Below, in pieces: positions 9,054-16,239 of a DNA stretch of 64,000 bases. How positions within the stretch are numbered: position 1 is the first letter of the stretch; each line of letters begins with the position of its first letter. The DNA comes from Chitinilyticum litopenaei DSM 21440. GTDB taxonomy: Bacteria; Pseudomonadota; Gammaproteobacteria; Burkholderiales; Chitinibacteraceae. Below the pieces are notes generated by a model. It was given only the letters and a program-made list of their open reading frames with translations, was not told the DNA's origin and made no database searches. The stretch spans positions 62,001 to 126,000 of the forward strand of contig NZ_ATZJ01000007.1 in the NCBI RefSeq assembly GCF_000428145.1, written 5' to 3'. The translations under genes and the position numbers were made by a program.

Positions 9054-9216
9054 ATCCTCCGTTGATATGCGCCGTTTGCCCCATAAACGGCCTCTGGCGC
9101 GTTGCATGCCCAATGCATGCTTTGTGCCATTCGGGGCCGGATAACGCAACAGAGGCCCGCTGTGCGCCAGTCATGACCAATTAGCCGGACAGAGGAGCTG
9201 GCACCCCTGGCGCGCC

Positions 9217-9235
9217 ATCGAAGCCCCGCCTCGCC
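9217..9235 (-). other. candidate cos (cohesive-end) site, P2/P4-like
   Basis: On the minus strand the sequence reads GGCGAGGCGGGG followed by CTTCGAT. The first 12 bases equal the start of the 19-base P2/P4 cohesive end as I remember it (GGCGAGGCGGGGAAAGCAC); the remaining seven differ. It lies in a gene-free stretch beside a large inverted-repeat structure. The match is recalled from the literature, not searched. Confidence 0.45.
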
Positions 9236-9266
9236 CCCACCCTTCAGGGGGCGCTTTCCATGCAGG

Positions 9267-9346
9267 TGCATAAATGCCGCTAACCCGCGCCAGTTCTGGG
9301 GTGGCGCGGGGCGGCAAGGCGTGAAAAAAACTTGCGGATTTATGCA
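9267..9346. repeat. nested inverted repeat (cruciform/hairpin)
   Basis: Outer arms TGCATAAATGCCGC (9267-9280) and GCGGATTTATGCA (9334-9346) are complementary except for one base; inside, CCCGCGCCA (9284-9292) pairs exactly with TGGCGCGGG (9302-9310) across a nine-base loop. No coding support. It could be part of a packaging region next to the cos candidate or a regulatory RNA structure. Confidence 0.5.
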
Positions 9347-9498
9347 GTCTCAGGGGGTGTTGCCGCGACAGAAACAGCGGCAAATCGCGCACTCAGCCGG
9401 GCAACAGCAAAAAGCACTTGCGCCAAGGCTCTCTGGCTTCTTTTATCCGCCGCCAGCCTGCAAAACCAGCGCATTAACCCCGACCGAGGGCCTGGCCA

Positions 9499-9714
9499 AT
9501 GCGCGCACATAAATCCGCCAAACCATCGCTTGCGGGTTTCATCGGCTTGCGCCTGCATGCAGAAAGAAACCATTTTCGGGGGTTCTTGCTGTGCCAGCCG
9601 CTGGCACAGCGGCCAGTGCATGACCAGCCACCATCGCTCCGGCATTGTTTACTCCATACCGCAAGGCAGTGCATGCCAGCGGTTCCCGGTAAACAACAGC
9701 AGGAGGTAAATGTC
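9499..9714 (+). other. possible Icd/Ash-like leader reading frame upstream of alpA
   Basis: An ATG at 9499 opens a frame of 72 codons that runs without a stop into alpA. Its segments (FRGFLLCQPLAQRPV, CLLHTA, then PGKQQQEVNV just before the alpA start) recall the short Icd-like frames annotated in front of regulatory genes in P4-type islands. That resemblance is from memory and weak. The stretch 9347-9714 otherwise holds only a hairpin. Read it as a leader region with an uncertain reading frame. Confidence 0.25.
9588..9610. repeat. 10-bp perfect hairpin upstream of alpA
   Basis: GCTGTGCCAG (9588-9597) and CTGGCACAGC (9601-9610) pair exactly around a three-base loop, 105 bases before the alpA start. 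No T-run follows, so it is more likely an operator or RNA structure than a terminator. Confidence 0.5.
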
Positions 9715-9951
9715 ATGGCGGCCACCGCCCAATCTCATAGCTCCACCCATCCGGCCAAGCTGGATCGGTTCGTACGGCTCCCCGAAGTGCGCCGCATCAC
9801 CGGCCTGTGCACCACGACCATCTATGCCCGCATCGCCCGGAACGAGTTTCCGAAGCAGATCAGCTGCGGCGGTCGTGCCGTTGCCTGGCTTGAAAGCGAT
9901 CTGATTGCCTGGCAACAACGCATTCTGGATCAGCAAACCAACAAGAATTGA
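9715..9951 (+). CDS. alpA: AlpA-family transcriptional regulator
   Basis: A 78-residue protein of the AlpA/excisionase-like winged-helix family, which regulates the integrase or excision and late genes in P4-like islands. The start is the ATG with AGGAGGT at 9701-9707. The core reads DRFVRLPEVRRITGLCTTTIYARIARNEFPKQ, the typical helix-turn-helix, followed by GRAVAWLESDLIAW, the conserved wing and C-terminal helix. It is the first gene of a plus-strand run with the unknown gene at 9963 (11 bases apart) and the Ogr-like gene at 10707. Confidence 0.9.
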   Translation: MAATAQSHSSTHPAKLDRFVRLPEVRRITGLCTTTIYARIARNEFPKQISCGGRAVAWLESDLIAWQQRILDQQTNKN

Positions 9952-9962
9952 CGAGGTGTTAA

Positions 9963-10697
9963 ATGGATTTTCTTACGCAAGAACAGCAGGACGAAATAAC
10001 CCGACTGCAAGCCGATTACCAAACGGCGCTGGCCGAATTTCTGGCCAAGCATGAAGTAGTGCAAGCGCTGGATGAAAAGCTGGCAGCCATCGACAAGACC
10101 ATCTCCGCAGCGGAAAGCGAAGCCGAGGCCGCCCGCAGCGAGCGCAAATCGCTGATTGCCACCCTGCTTGGCAGCGATACCAAGCCACTGAAGGCTGCGA
10201 AAGCCAAAGAACGCAGCGCCTATGCCGTTGTCGAGGATTACCAGGAATTGCGTGCCGATCTGGTCAAGGAACGCGAATTGCTGGCTTTTAACGCCATGGA
10301 TGCCAGAAATAAAGCCGCTCACCTGCGCAACAAAGCCAGAGAGAATATCGGGATCATCCTCCGCAATTATGCCATTCAGCAGCTATGCCAAAGCCAAGCC
10401 ATGGCTTTGCTGATGACTGCGCTGCGCATCCAGCCAATCGACTATACATTCGCACCCCACCAAGCCACATTCTCAGCTTCAGCATCTCATGCTAATACAG
10501 CGTGGTTTGAGCGAGGGATCAGCGGAGCCGACATCAAGGGTGCTCTCACAGAGATTGAGAAAAAATCATTGCAATTGTCGGCATATATCCCCGCCGGACT
10601 GGAAAACATTTCCGAACCCGTACCATGCGCCAATAACTATGAGTGGCTAAGCCCAATTGGATACGTAAAACGTAAAGAATCACTGGGCCTGCAGTGA
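9963..10697 (+). CDS. unknown coiled-coil protein of the element
   Basis: A 244-residue protein not recognised as any known family. The ATG follows GAGGTG by five bases. Residues 1-120 are rich in Glu, Ala, Lys and Gln with heptad-like spacing (EFLAKHEVVQALDEKLAAID and ESEAEAARSERKSLIATLLG), so a long coiled coil is likely. The C-terminal half is less charged and contains WFERGISGADIKGALTEI. No signal peptide or membrane segment is seen. It sits between alpA and an Ogr/Delta-like gene, in tight succession. In P4 this class of position holds helper-exploitation genes, so a role with helper capsids or transcription is conceivable but purely inferred. Confidence 0.75.
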   Translation: MDFLTQEQQDEITRLQADYQTALAEFLAKHEVVQALDEKLAAIDKTISAAESEAEAARSERKSLIATLLGSDTKPLKAAKAKERSAYAVVEDYQELRADLVKERELLAFNAMDARNKAAHLRNKARENIGIILRNYAIQQLCQSQAMALLMTALRIQPIDYTFAPHQATFSASASHANTAWFERGISGADIKGALTEIEKKSLQLSAYIPAGLENISEPVPCANNYEWLSPIGYVKRKESLGLQ

Positions 10698-10706
10698 GGA
10701 TTAGCC

Positions 10707-10937
10707 ATGTCCATGACCTGCCCTCACTGCGGAAAAGTCATGCATGTCCGCACCAGTCAAAAGGCATCTCTAGTCAGCAAAGAGGCATATTACCGCTGCA
10801 GCAATGCCAATTGCGGCCATATTGCCATCGGCATTACTGAACTGATCCGAACAGTGGTTCCCGCCAATCACCCGAACCCCAACTGCTCTTTGCCCGTGGT
10901 TAAACCTGATAAGGCAGCACCACCCATTTTATTCTGA
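10707..10937 (+). CDS. Ogr/Delta-type zinc-finger transcription activator (copy 1)
   Basis: A 76-residue protein whose cysteines are Cys5, Cys8, Cys31 and Cys36, that is C-x2-C-x22-C-x4-C, exactly the spacing of P2 Ogr and P4 Delta, the activators of P2-type late promoters. The sequence CPHCGKVMHVRTSQ and YYRCSNANCG matches the family layout (CP.C....ARTS, Y..C.N..C). GAGGATTAGCC precedes the ATG. It is nine bases after the coiled-coil gene. A second copy with the same zinc finger fused to another domain lies at 16851. Presence of this family is a strong hint that the element depends on a P2-like helper phage. Confidence 0.85.
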   Translation: MSMTCPHCGKVMHVRTSQKASLVSKEAYYRCSNANCGHIAIGITELIRTVVPANHPNPNCSLPVVKPDKAAPPILF

Positions 10938-10955
10938 AACCCATTCTTTAATTTT

Positions 10956-10973
10956 TACACTGGCAACAGTGTA
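10956..10973 (+). promoter_or_regulatory. small hairpin with GCAA loop
   Basis: TACACTG and CAGTGTA pair around GCAA in the 78-base gap between the Ogr-like gene and the second HAD-like gene. There is no T-run after it; role unknown. Confidence 0.4.
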
Positions 10974-11015
10974 CGGGAATTGCTGCGCCCGTTTTTTGCA
11001 GCCTGGAGAAATGCA

Positions 11016-11471
11016 ATGTCTAACAAAATGTGGATTGGTGTCGATCTGGATGGCACCTTGGCTGAAAGTGTATATGGCGGCATTGCCGCACGGCAGATTG
11101 GCAATCCGATTGCCAGCATGCTAACCCGCGTCAAGCAGTGGATTGATGACGACAAATACGAGGTGCGCATCTTTACGGCGCGCGCTGCCGATAGCGCACA
11201 AATCCCGATTATTCAGCGCTGGTTGGATGATAACGGGATTGGCGGTTTGAAAATCACCCATGCCAAGGATGGCAATCTGGCGTTGATTTTCGACAACATC
11301 GCCATTCGCATTGATGAAAACACCGGGAAAATTTGCGAAGACTGCATCAAGTATTTGAACCAGCAGAAATTCAAATATACCGCCACACCGCGCATTCAAG
11401 CCATGGCGTATGTATCAGGGATGACTGGAAATAACTACAGCGCCGATGGTTTCATGCAGACCGATTGCTAA
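11016..11471 (+). CDS. small HAD-like phosphatase-fold protein (copy 2)
   Basis: A 151-residue paralogue of the protein at 8706-9053. The start is ATG with GGAGA nearby; an extra 12 upstream codons in frame lack support. It has KMWIGVDLDGTLAES (HAD motif I), KYEVRIFTARAAD (motif II), ITHAKDGNLALIFDNIAIR (motif III/IV-like), and a conserved NTGKICEDC near residue 100. The C-terminal 45 residues are unique to this copy. The catalytic aspartates are kept, so it may be an active phosphatase, but no substrate can be named. It ends the alpA run; a hairpin follows. Confidence 0.75.
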   Translation: MSNKMWIGVDLDGTLAESVYGGIAARQIGNPIASMLTRVKQWIDDDKYEVRIFTARAADSAQIPIIQRWLDDNGIGGLKITHAKDGNLALIFDNIAIRIDENTGKICEDCIKYLNQQKFKYTATPRIQAMAYVSGMTGNNYSADGFMQTDC

Positions 11472-11478
11472 CCAGCCG

Positions 11479-11511
11479 GATTGAAAAGCGCGCGGGGGTT
11501 CGCTTTCAATC
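11479..11511 (+). repeat. long hairpin after the second HAD-like gene
   Basis: GATTGAAAAGCG (11479-11490) pairs with CGCTTTCAATC (11501-11511) with one bulged A. It begins seven bases after the stop codon and may stabilise or end the upstream transcript, although no T-run follows. Confidence 0.45.
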
Positions 11512-11610
11512 GCCAACCGAATTGACCACTCACCGGGGCAGCGAATGAGGAAATGGAAATAGCACGCGGCAATGCCGCCAACTTTCAGGAGTAATGCCAT
11601 GCAACAGACA

Positions 11611-11635
11611 AAAGAAAAGCCCCGCGAACGGGGCT
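11611..11635 (-). terminator. hairpin with T-run on the minus strand
   Basis: AGCCCCG (11618-11624) and CGGGGCT (11629-11635) pair around CGAA. Read on the minus strand the loop is TTCG and the stem is followed by TTTTCTTT, the form of an intrinsic terminator. No minus-strand gene lies just upstream, so it may insulate the replication leader. Confidence 0.55.
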
Positions 11636-11835
11636 CAAATAATCCTTTAAATCACCTTACCCAATTACCCACAGCAGCGCGGAGTAAAAGGACAATGTAT
11701 TCTGCATCACACCGTTTCGGTAAGCAAGCGCGATTTGCCCGTGTCCGGCTTGACACACCGGCCAATCCGGCCAAAAATGCGGCAGCTGCGCTCAATCGCG
11801 CAGCCGGGTTTGGCGACCCGATCAAGAAGGCGGAC

Positions 11836-11856
11836 AGCCGCCCTGCGGCTTTTTTT
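11836..11856 (+). terminator. intrinsic terminator in the replication-operon leader
   Basis: AGCCGC (11836-11841) pairs with GCGGCT (11845-11850) around CCT, followed directly by seven T. It lies about 190 bases before the first gene of the replication operon, between the first TTTGGCGAC copy and the antisense RNA candidate. This is the layout expected for premature termination control like that of P4 immunity. Confidence 0.75.
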
Positions 11857-11879
11857 GCGTCCGCTTGCAACACCATTGG

Positions 11880-11956
11880 TACGTCCTCGATGGCGGGCCG
11901 TGGTGGGGATACCTTCGGGTATGCCGGTTCCTTCTTGCCGGTTCGCCAACCCTGCC
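11880..11956 (+). ncRNA. C4/CI-like antisense RNA candidate (P1/P4 immunity type)
   Basis: The stretch carries GGTGGGGATACCTTCGGGTA, in which ATACC and GGTAT close a TTCG loop (11920-11933), then two CCGG words (about 11934 and 11948) that can pair around TTCCTTCTTG, then GGTTCGCCAACCC. This primary pattern recalls the C4 antisense RNA motif of prophages; I could not score it against a model. TCGCCAA (11943-11949) can pair with TTGGCGA inside the TTTGGCGAC copies at 11809-11817 and 11975-11983, which flank it. In P1 and P4 such RNAs cause early termination of the downstream operon. Here that operon ends with the primase-helicase. Confidence 0.5.
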
Positions 11957-12024
11957 ACGCGCCTGCCCCCTCCGTTTGGCGACGGAGCGGCGGGCTACAC
12001 GCCCATCAAGAAGGAGGACTCCCC

Positions 12025-12198
12025 ATGTCCAGGTTCCGCCGCATCCTGCGCGCGCTTTTCCCCGCTACCGCCCATCCTGTATCCATCGTTGCCACCGAGC
12101 TTGAGGCCCGAGCGCTTGCCACTTTGCTGGCCAGCCAAGGCCGACGCGCCATCTACCACGCCACCGCGAACGGCTTTGCCGTGGGGGTGGTGGCATGA
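12025..12198 (+). CDS. small unknown protein, first gene of the replication operon
   Basis: A 57-residue frame starting at ATG with AAGGAGG (12011-12017). Basic N-terminus (MSRFRRILRALFPATAHP) followed by a segment IVATELEARALATLLASQG and YHATANGFAVGVVA. Its stop overlaps the next ATG as ATGA, so translation is coupled. A longer frame exists upstream, but that part is the leader with terminator and antisense RNA. No family is recognised. In P4 the equivalent place holds kil and eta. Confidence 0.65.
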   Translation: MSRFRRILRALFPATAHPVSIVATELEARALATLLASQGRRAIYHATANGFAVGVVA

Positions 12199-12500
12199 AG
12201 CGCGATCTTTACACCATCCCTGCGCTGCCGGAATGCGCCGTGGCAGAACACCCGCTGCGCGCGCTGCTGGCCAGCGCCCAATCCCCTGCCCAGGCTGAGG
12301 CTCTGGAGTCCCTGAGCCAGCGACTGCATCACGTGAATGATGCCCTCGTAGAACAGGAAGAGGGATTGCTCGCCTTGCTCACTCTGCTTGGCTACTCAGA
12401 AACCCAATCCATCAATTGCGCCCTTCTGGAGTGCCTGCTGATGCCCATCGTGGCACGCCTGCAGCACACCACAACCGCGCTGCACAACCTGATTGACTGA
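12195..12500 (+). CDS. unknown acidic helical protein of the replication operon
   Basis: A 101-residue protein overlapping the previous stop by four bases (ATGA). It is mostly helical in appearance, with leucine-rich stretches LHHVNDALVEQEEGLLALLTLLG and ALLECLLMPIVARLQHTTTALHNLID, suggesting a small helical bundle or dimer. No motif, signal peptide or membrane helix. Not recognised; operon position implies a role in regulation or replication of the element. Confidence 0.65.
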   Translation: MKRDLYTIPALPECAVAEHPLRALLASAQSPAQAEALESLSQRLHHVNDALVEQEEGLLALLTLLGYSETQSINCALLECLLMPIVARLQHTTTALHNLID

Positions 12501-12510
12501 GGGGAACGAG

Positions 12511-12813
12511 ATGATGAATAGCAAACAAGCGCTGGCCAATGAAATGGCGCGCCTGGGCAAACGTTGCGGGCGAAAACTTGGTGTCGAGCTTGGCAAAGAC
12601 CTGCTCGGCTTCGCCCACATTGACCTGGATATGGCAAGAAAGCAGGATGAACTGGAAGTTGCCGCTGCAATGGCATTTGGTCGCGGCGTCATCGAAGGCT
12701 GCCTTTTTCAACTCACAGGAGCCGAAATCAGTGAACAGGAAATCGGCCTGGTGCTGAACCGTCTGCACGCCATGGTGCTGCAGGCTGTTGCTACTGCTGG
12801 AGGTGCGCAATGA
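12511..12813 (+). CDS. unknown small protein of the replication operon
   Basis: A 100-residue product; the start is ATG after GGGGAACGAG. It has a basic helical N-terminus (ALANEMARLGKRCGRKLGVELG), an acidic middle, and GAEISEQEIGLVLNRLHAMV near the end. It begins ten bases after the previous gene and overlaps the next one by four bases. No known family is seen. Confidence 0.65.
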   Translation: MMNSKQALANEMARLGKRCGRKLGVELGKDLLGFAHIDLDMARKQDELEVAAAMAFGRGVIEGCLFQLTGAEISEQEIGLVLNRLHAMVLQAVATAGGAQ

Positions 12814-13391
12814 ACAAACTCTATGACGCCACCCTGCTGGCCGTAGCCGATGGTCAGCTGACCATAGCGCTGATCCTGGGCGAAACCGAACAGCAATTGA
12901 TCCTGCCTTGCGCCCCCGGCGGCGGGGATTGGCAATCCCGGCAAATCGGCCAAATTGGCATTGCCGAGCAGTATGCCAATGACGAGGGGCACTGGCGCTT
13001 TATACCCTATCTGGAACAATCCCTGCGGCGCTGCCCCGATCTGGATTGCCACTACGGCGACGAACTGCAACTTGGCTGGCGTTGCGAGCAGCTGGGTGAA
13101 TTCAGCGCTCCGGCACATATTGTCCCAGGCGCGGAAGGCGCCTTTATCCCCGATGAAACCAGGCCGCTTACGCTGCCAGTCCCTCCGGAGTTCTTCGAAC
13201 TTTGCAATCAGTTCAACATGAGTGCCGAGTGGGTATTGCGCGGATTCATTGCCGATGCCGCCGAACTGCGGAACTACGTGGCCGAGCCGCGCGCCGACGG
13301 CTACAGCAGCAATGGCAGCGATGAACGCATGCTGGCCAATGACTATCTGGAGCGCGCCTATGCGGCACTGCGCCGGGGAGGACGGCCATGA
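12810..13391 (+). CDS. unknown protein preceding the primase-helicase
   Basis: A 193-residue protein translated from ATGA overlaps on both sides. The N-terminal half is beta-rich in appearance and includes PCAPGGGDW and CPDLDCHYGDELQLGW, with several Cys and His residues that could bind metal. The C-terminal half, PPEFFELCNQFNMSAEWVLRGFIADAAEL, looks like a short ribbon-helix or helical segment similar in style to plasmid regulators (PPEF...C...GMSAE.VLRGFI). DNA binding is possible. Function is not known; it is always likely to be made together with the primase-helicase because of coupling. Confidence 0.65.
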   Translation: MNKLYDATLLAVADGQLTIALILGETEQQLILPCAPGGGDWQSRQIGQIGIAEQYANDEGHWRFIPYLEQSLRRCPDLDCHYGDELQLGWRCEQLGEFSAPAHIVPGAEGAFIPDETRPLTLPVPPEFFELCNQFNMSAEWVLRGFIADAAELRNYVAEPRADGYSSNGSDERMLANDYLERAYAALRRGGRP

Positions 13392-16177
13392 CACCGGGAA
13401 CTCACGAAACCGGCCAGCTTGGCGGCTATTTTTCCGCCCTGAAAGACCGGATTGACCTGCATGATCTGGCCGGCAAGCTGGGGTTGAAACGCCAAGGACA
13501 GAACGGCAATTACCACAGCCCGCATCACCCGGACAAAGGCGCATCGCTCTCGGTCTTCAATGGCGGGCGCGCCTGGAAAGATCATTCCGGCGAAGCGCAA
13601 GGCAGCTGCATTGATCTGGCGCTGTTTTGCCGGCCAGATTTGCGCACCCCGCTTGAGGCCGCCCGCCTGCTGGGCGACTGGTACGGCCTGCCCATGCCCA
13701 GCGCATCAGCACGCCAAACCGGCAAACCGGTAGAGAAAACCAAGGCGGAATTTATCGCAGAGCGCTGCCTGGAAAAACCGGAAGCGGTCGTGGACTACCT
13801 CAAGGGCCGCGGCATTTCCGAGAGCGTGATACGGCATGCCATCCAGCAAAAAACGCTGGGCTGGAATACCTGGCAAAGTGGCAGCATTGCCGCTGGCCAG
13901 GTTGGGCATGGCGGGCCGGCGGCAGCCTTCATTGTGCGCAGGCAAAACCCGGCTCGCGTGGCGGCTGTGGATCTCCGGTATGCCGATCCGGCGCTGAATG
14001 GCGGCAACAAAACCAGCAGCCAGGGCGAACGCGACGGCATCGGCTGGACCAGCGACCTGCAACGCCTGCTGCGTGCGCATGTGGTGTACCTGGTGGAAAG
14101 TCCGATCAATGCGCTTTCCATTGAAACCTGCGCAGAGCACGGCCTTGGCAAAGGATTTGCCGCGCTGGCCCTGCGCGGCACCGGCAATGCCACGAAAATT
14201 GATTGGGCATTCCTGCACGGCAAGCGGGTGATTGTGGCGCTGGATCAGGCCGATGCGGTCAACCCGGTCAGCGGAGAGCGTCCAGGGCTGAAAGCGGCCT
14301 GGGCTCTGAACGATGAACTGGTGCGCCATGGTATCGCCGCGCAGTTTGTCGACATGATGGACTGGGAGGACGGCGAGGACATCAATGACGTGTTGCAGCA
14401 GCATGGCGCTGCCGAGCTGGCCAAGCGCCTGAAGCGGCTGGAGCCCTGGCTGATTGCCGGCATGCCGGCAGGGAGCGAAGCCGACCGCAGCAAACTGGAA
14501 GGACGGCGGCGCATTTTCCTGCCCGCACACGACCTTGGCGTTTACTGGCGCTTCCGCTGCCGGCCAGACTTCACCCAGTACGTGGAAAAATTCGAGCAGG
14601 GCAATGAGGACGAAGGGCCGAAACGGGAAACCCTGGGCGACCTGTGCTCATTCCGGATTGCCGCCCTGACCCGCCTGCGCATCCAGGGCCACCAGGCCAC
14701 GCTTTCCGGCATGCCAGACACCAGCTATGAGCTGCTGTTCGGCATCAGCGCGCAGACGGCGCGACATGGCGACCAGCTTTGCCGCCATGTGGCCACTGAG
14801 GACAAACTGCACAATCTGGATTGGTGGGGACAGCGCTTTGGCGCGATCTGGAAACCCGGCGAATTCAAGCGCATGGTGAACATTCTGGAGCGTACTGCTG
14901 GGCTGCATGAGCAAAGCGTGGTGAATTTCGTCGGGCTGGCCTGGAGCAATGGCGAACTGACGGCGCGGGAAGGCAAGGACTGCTTTTTTCTCGATCCGGA
15001 CAAGCAGTGCCCCTATGCCGCGCTGACCTTCCCGCGCGGCACGCCAGAACAGGCGGCGCGGGTGATTCGCGCCTATCAGCAAACCTTCAAGCAGAATGCG
15101 GCCAGCATGGCGCTGGTATGGGTGCTGGGGGCGCACCTGAAAAACGTGCTGGATTTCTACCCGCACTTCCAGATGCAGGCGGAGAAAGGCGCGGGCAAAT
15201 CCAAGCTCATGGAATCGCTGGAGCGCCATACCGCGTTTACGGTGTTTTCCGGGCAATCGCTGAAGACCGATCACCGCCGCCGCATGTCCGTGTCGTACAC
15301 CTCACAGCCGGTGGCCTGGGACGAGTTTTCCAAGCTGCCGCGCGCAGTGCTGGGCGATATTGACGAGCTGCTGCAAAGTACCTACCGCAGCAGCTACACC
15401 AAGGTCGGGGCCAGCGCCCTGCCTTACCTGATGTGCGCCCCGGTGCTGCTGGCCGGTGAAGAAGTGGATGTGCAATCGCTGCAGTCAAAGATTTGCCGCA
15501 CCACGCTGTCAGTGGCCAAACAAGGCCCGCTGCTGCCGCGCGACCTGCCCCAGTTCCCGCTTTGGCAGTGGCTGCAGTTTCTGGCCAAGACAGCGCCAGG
15601 CGCGATTCGGGAGAGTTTCCAGCGCTGGCAGACCACCTGCAGCAACTACAGCCGCGCCAGCCAGCAAGACCCAACAGCGGCACGGATGCGGGAGAACTAC
15701 GCGGCCATCCTGACCGCCTGGACGCTGCTGTGCGACTTTACCGGGCTGGATCAGGACGAGGGCGACTTCGTGAACGACTTGCTGGCGGAAATGAACCGGC
15801 ACATCACGGAAACCGACAGCGAGCGACAACCCTGGGTGTGGATCATGGAAATTTTCGCCTCCGAGCTGGAAGCGGGCCGCTTCGATTACCCCTACTGCTG
15901 GAGCAATCGGGATGGTGAACCCGTGTTGTGCGTACGAGCCGCCCACATCATGGATCACCTATCCACGGCCAGCCATTTGCGCTCCAAATTTGACGCCATG
16001 CCGATCAAAACCAGCCGGGTTTTCAAGCAGCAGCTGCTATCCAGCGGTGCGGTCATTGGCGATGAGGCCACCAAGGTGATTGCCGGCCGGCGCGTGGTGA
16101 AGCTGCAGGAAATCAGCATCAAGCGACTGGGGCAATTCAACATCCACCTGTCACCCAGCCATGAACAGGCAGGATGA
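13388..16177 (+). CDS. primase-helicase replication protein (P4 alpha-like)
   Basis: A 929-residue replication protein. Residues 15-90 match the layout of a DnaG-type zinc-finger domain, but the usual cysteines are replaced (NYHSPHHPDKGASLSVF instead of CPFHxEKTPSF). The TOPRIM primase fold follows: VYLVESPINALSIET near residue 235 and VIVALDQADA near 281. Around residue 598 the Walker A AEKGAGKSKLMES, then a Walker B-like VAWDEFSKLP near 641, form the helicase ATPase. Overall order equals P4 alpha: primase, helicase, then a C-terminal part that in P4 binds the origin. ATG overlaps the previous stop. It most likely initiates replication at the iterons at 18280-18754. Confidence 0.85.
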   Translation: MTPGTHETGQLGGYFSALKDRIDLHDLAGKLGLKRQGQNGNYHSPHHPDKGASLSVFNGGRAWKDHSGEAQGSCIDLALFCRPDLRTPLEAARLLGDWYGLPMPSASARQTGKPVEKTKAEFIAERCLEKPEAVVDYLKGRGISESVIRHAIQQKTLGWNTWQSGSIAAGQVGHGGPAAAFIVRRQNPARVAAVDLRYADPALNGGNKTSSQGERDGIGWTSDLQRLLRAHVVYLVESPINALSIETCAEHGLGKGFAALALRGTGNATKIDWAFLHGKRVIVALDQADAVNPVSGERPGLKAAWALNDELVRHGIAAQFVDMMDWEDGEDINDVLQQHGAAELAKRLKRLEPWLIAGMPAGSEADRSKLEGRRRIFLPAHDLGVYWRFRCRPDFTQYVEKFEQGNEDEGPKRETLGDLCSFRIAALTRLRIQGHQATLSGMPDTSYELLFGISAQTARHGDQLCRHVATEDKLHNLDWWGQRFGAIWKPGEFKRMVNILERTAGLHEQSVVNFVGLAWSNGELTAREGKDCFFLDPDKQCPYAALTFPRGTPEQAARVIRAYQQTFKQNAASMALVWVLGAHLKNVLDFYPHFQMQAEKGAGKSKLMESLERHTAFTVFSGQSLKTDHRRRMSVSYTSQPVAWDEFSKLPRAVLGDIDELLQSTYRSSYTKVGASALPYLMCAPVLLAGEEVDVQSLQSKICRTTLSVAKQGPLLPRDLPQFPLWQWLQFLAKTAPGAIRESFQRWQTTCSNYSRASQQDPTAARMRENYAAILTAWTLLCDFTGLDQDEGDFVNDLLAEMNRHITETDSERQPWVWIMEIFASELEAGRFDYPYCWSNRDGEPVLCVRAAHIMDHLSTASHLRSKFDAMPIKTSRVFKQQLLSSGAVIGDEATKVIAGRRVVKLQEISIKRLGQFNIHLSPSHEQAG

Positions 16178-16182
16178 CAGGC

Positions 16183-16222
16183 TTGTATCCGGCCCATGCC
16201 GTAGATACAATGTATAAACATT
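16183..16222 (+). promoter_or_regulatory. mazEF promoter/operator region
   Basis: TTGTATC (16183-16189) and GATACAA (16204-16210) are inverse copies, followed by the palindrome AATGT-ATAA-ACATT (16209-16222) that contains a TATAAA -10-like element. The start of mazE is 17 bases further on. Overlapping palindromes fit autorepression by MazE-MazF complexes. Confidence 0.5.
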
Positions 16223-16239
16223 ACATGGGAGGTGCTGTC

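Noticed and set aside
9332..9709. 125-codon open frame ahead of alpA in another frame
   Set aside because: No start signal and no conserved pattern; the stretch is better seen as leader with a hairpin.
11572..12024. N-terminal extension of the gene at 12025 (open frame from 11572)
   Set aside because: The stretch contains a strong terminator and an antisense-RNA candidate; the strong AAGGAGG site supports the start at 12025.
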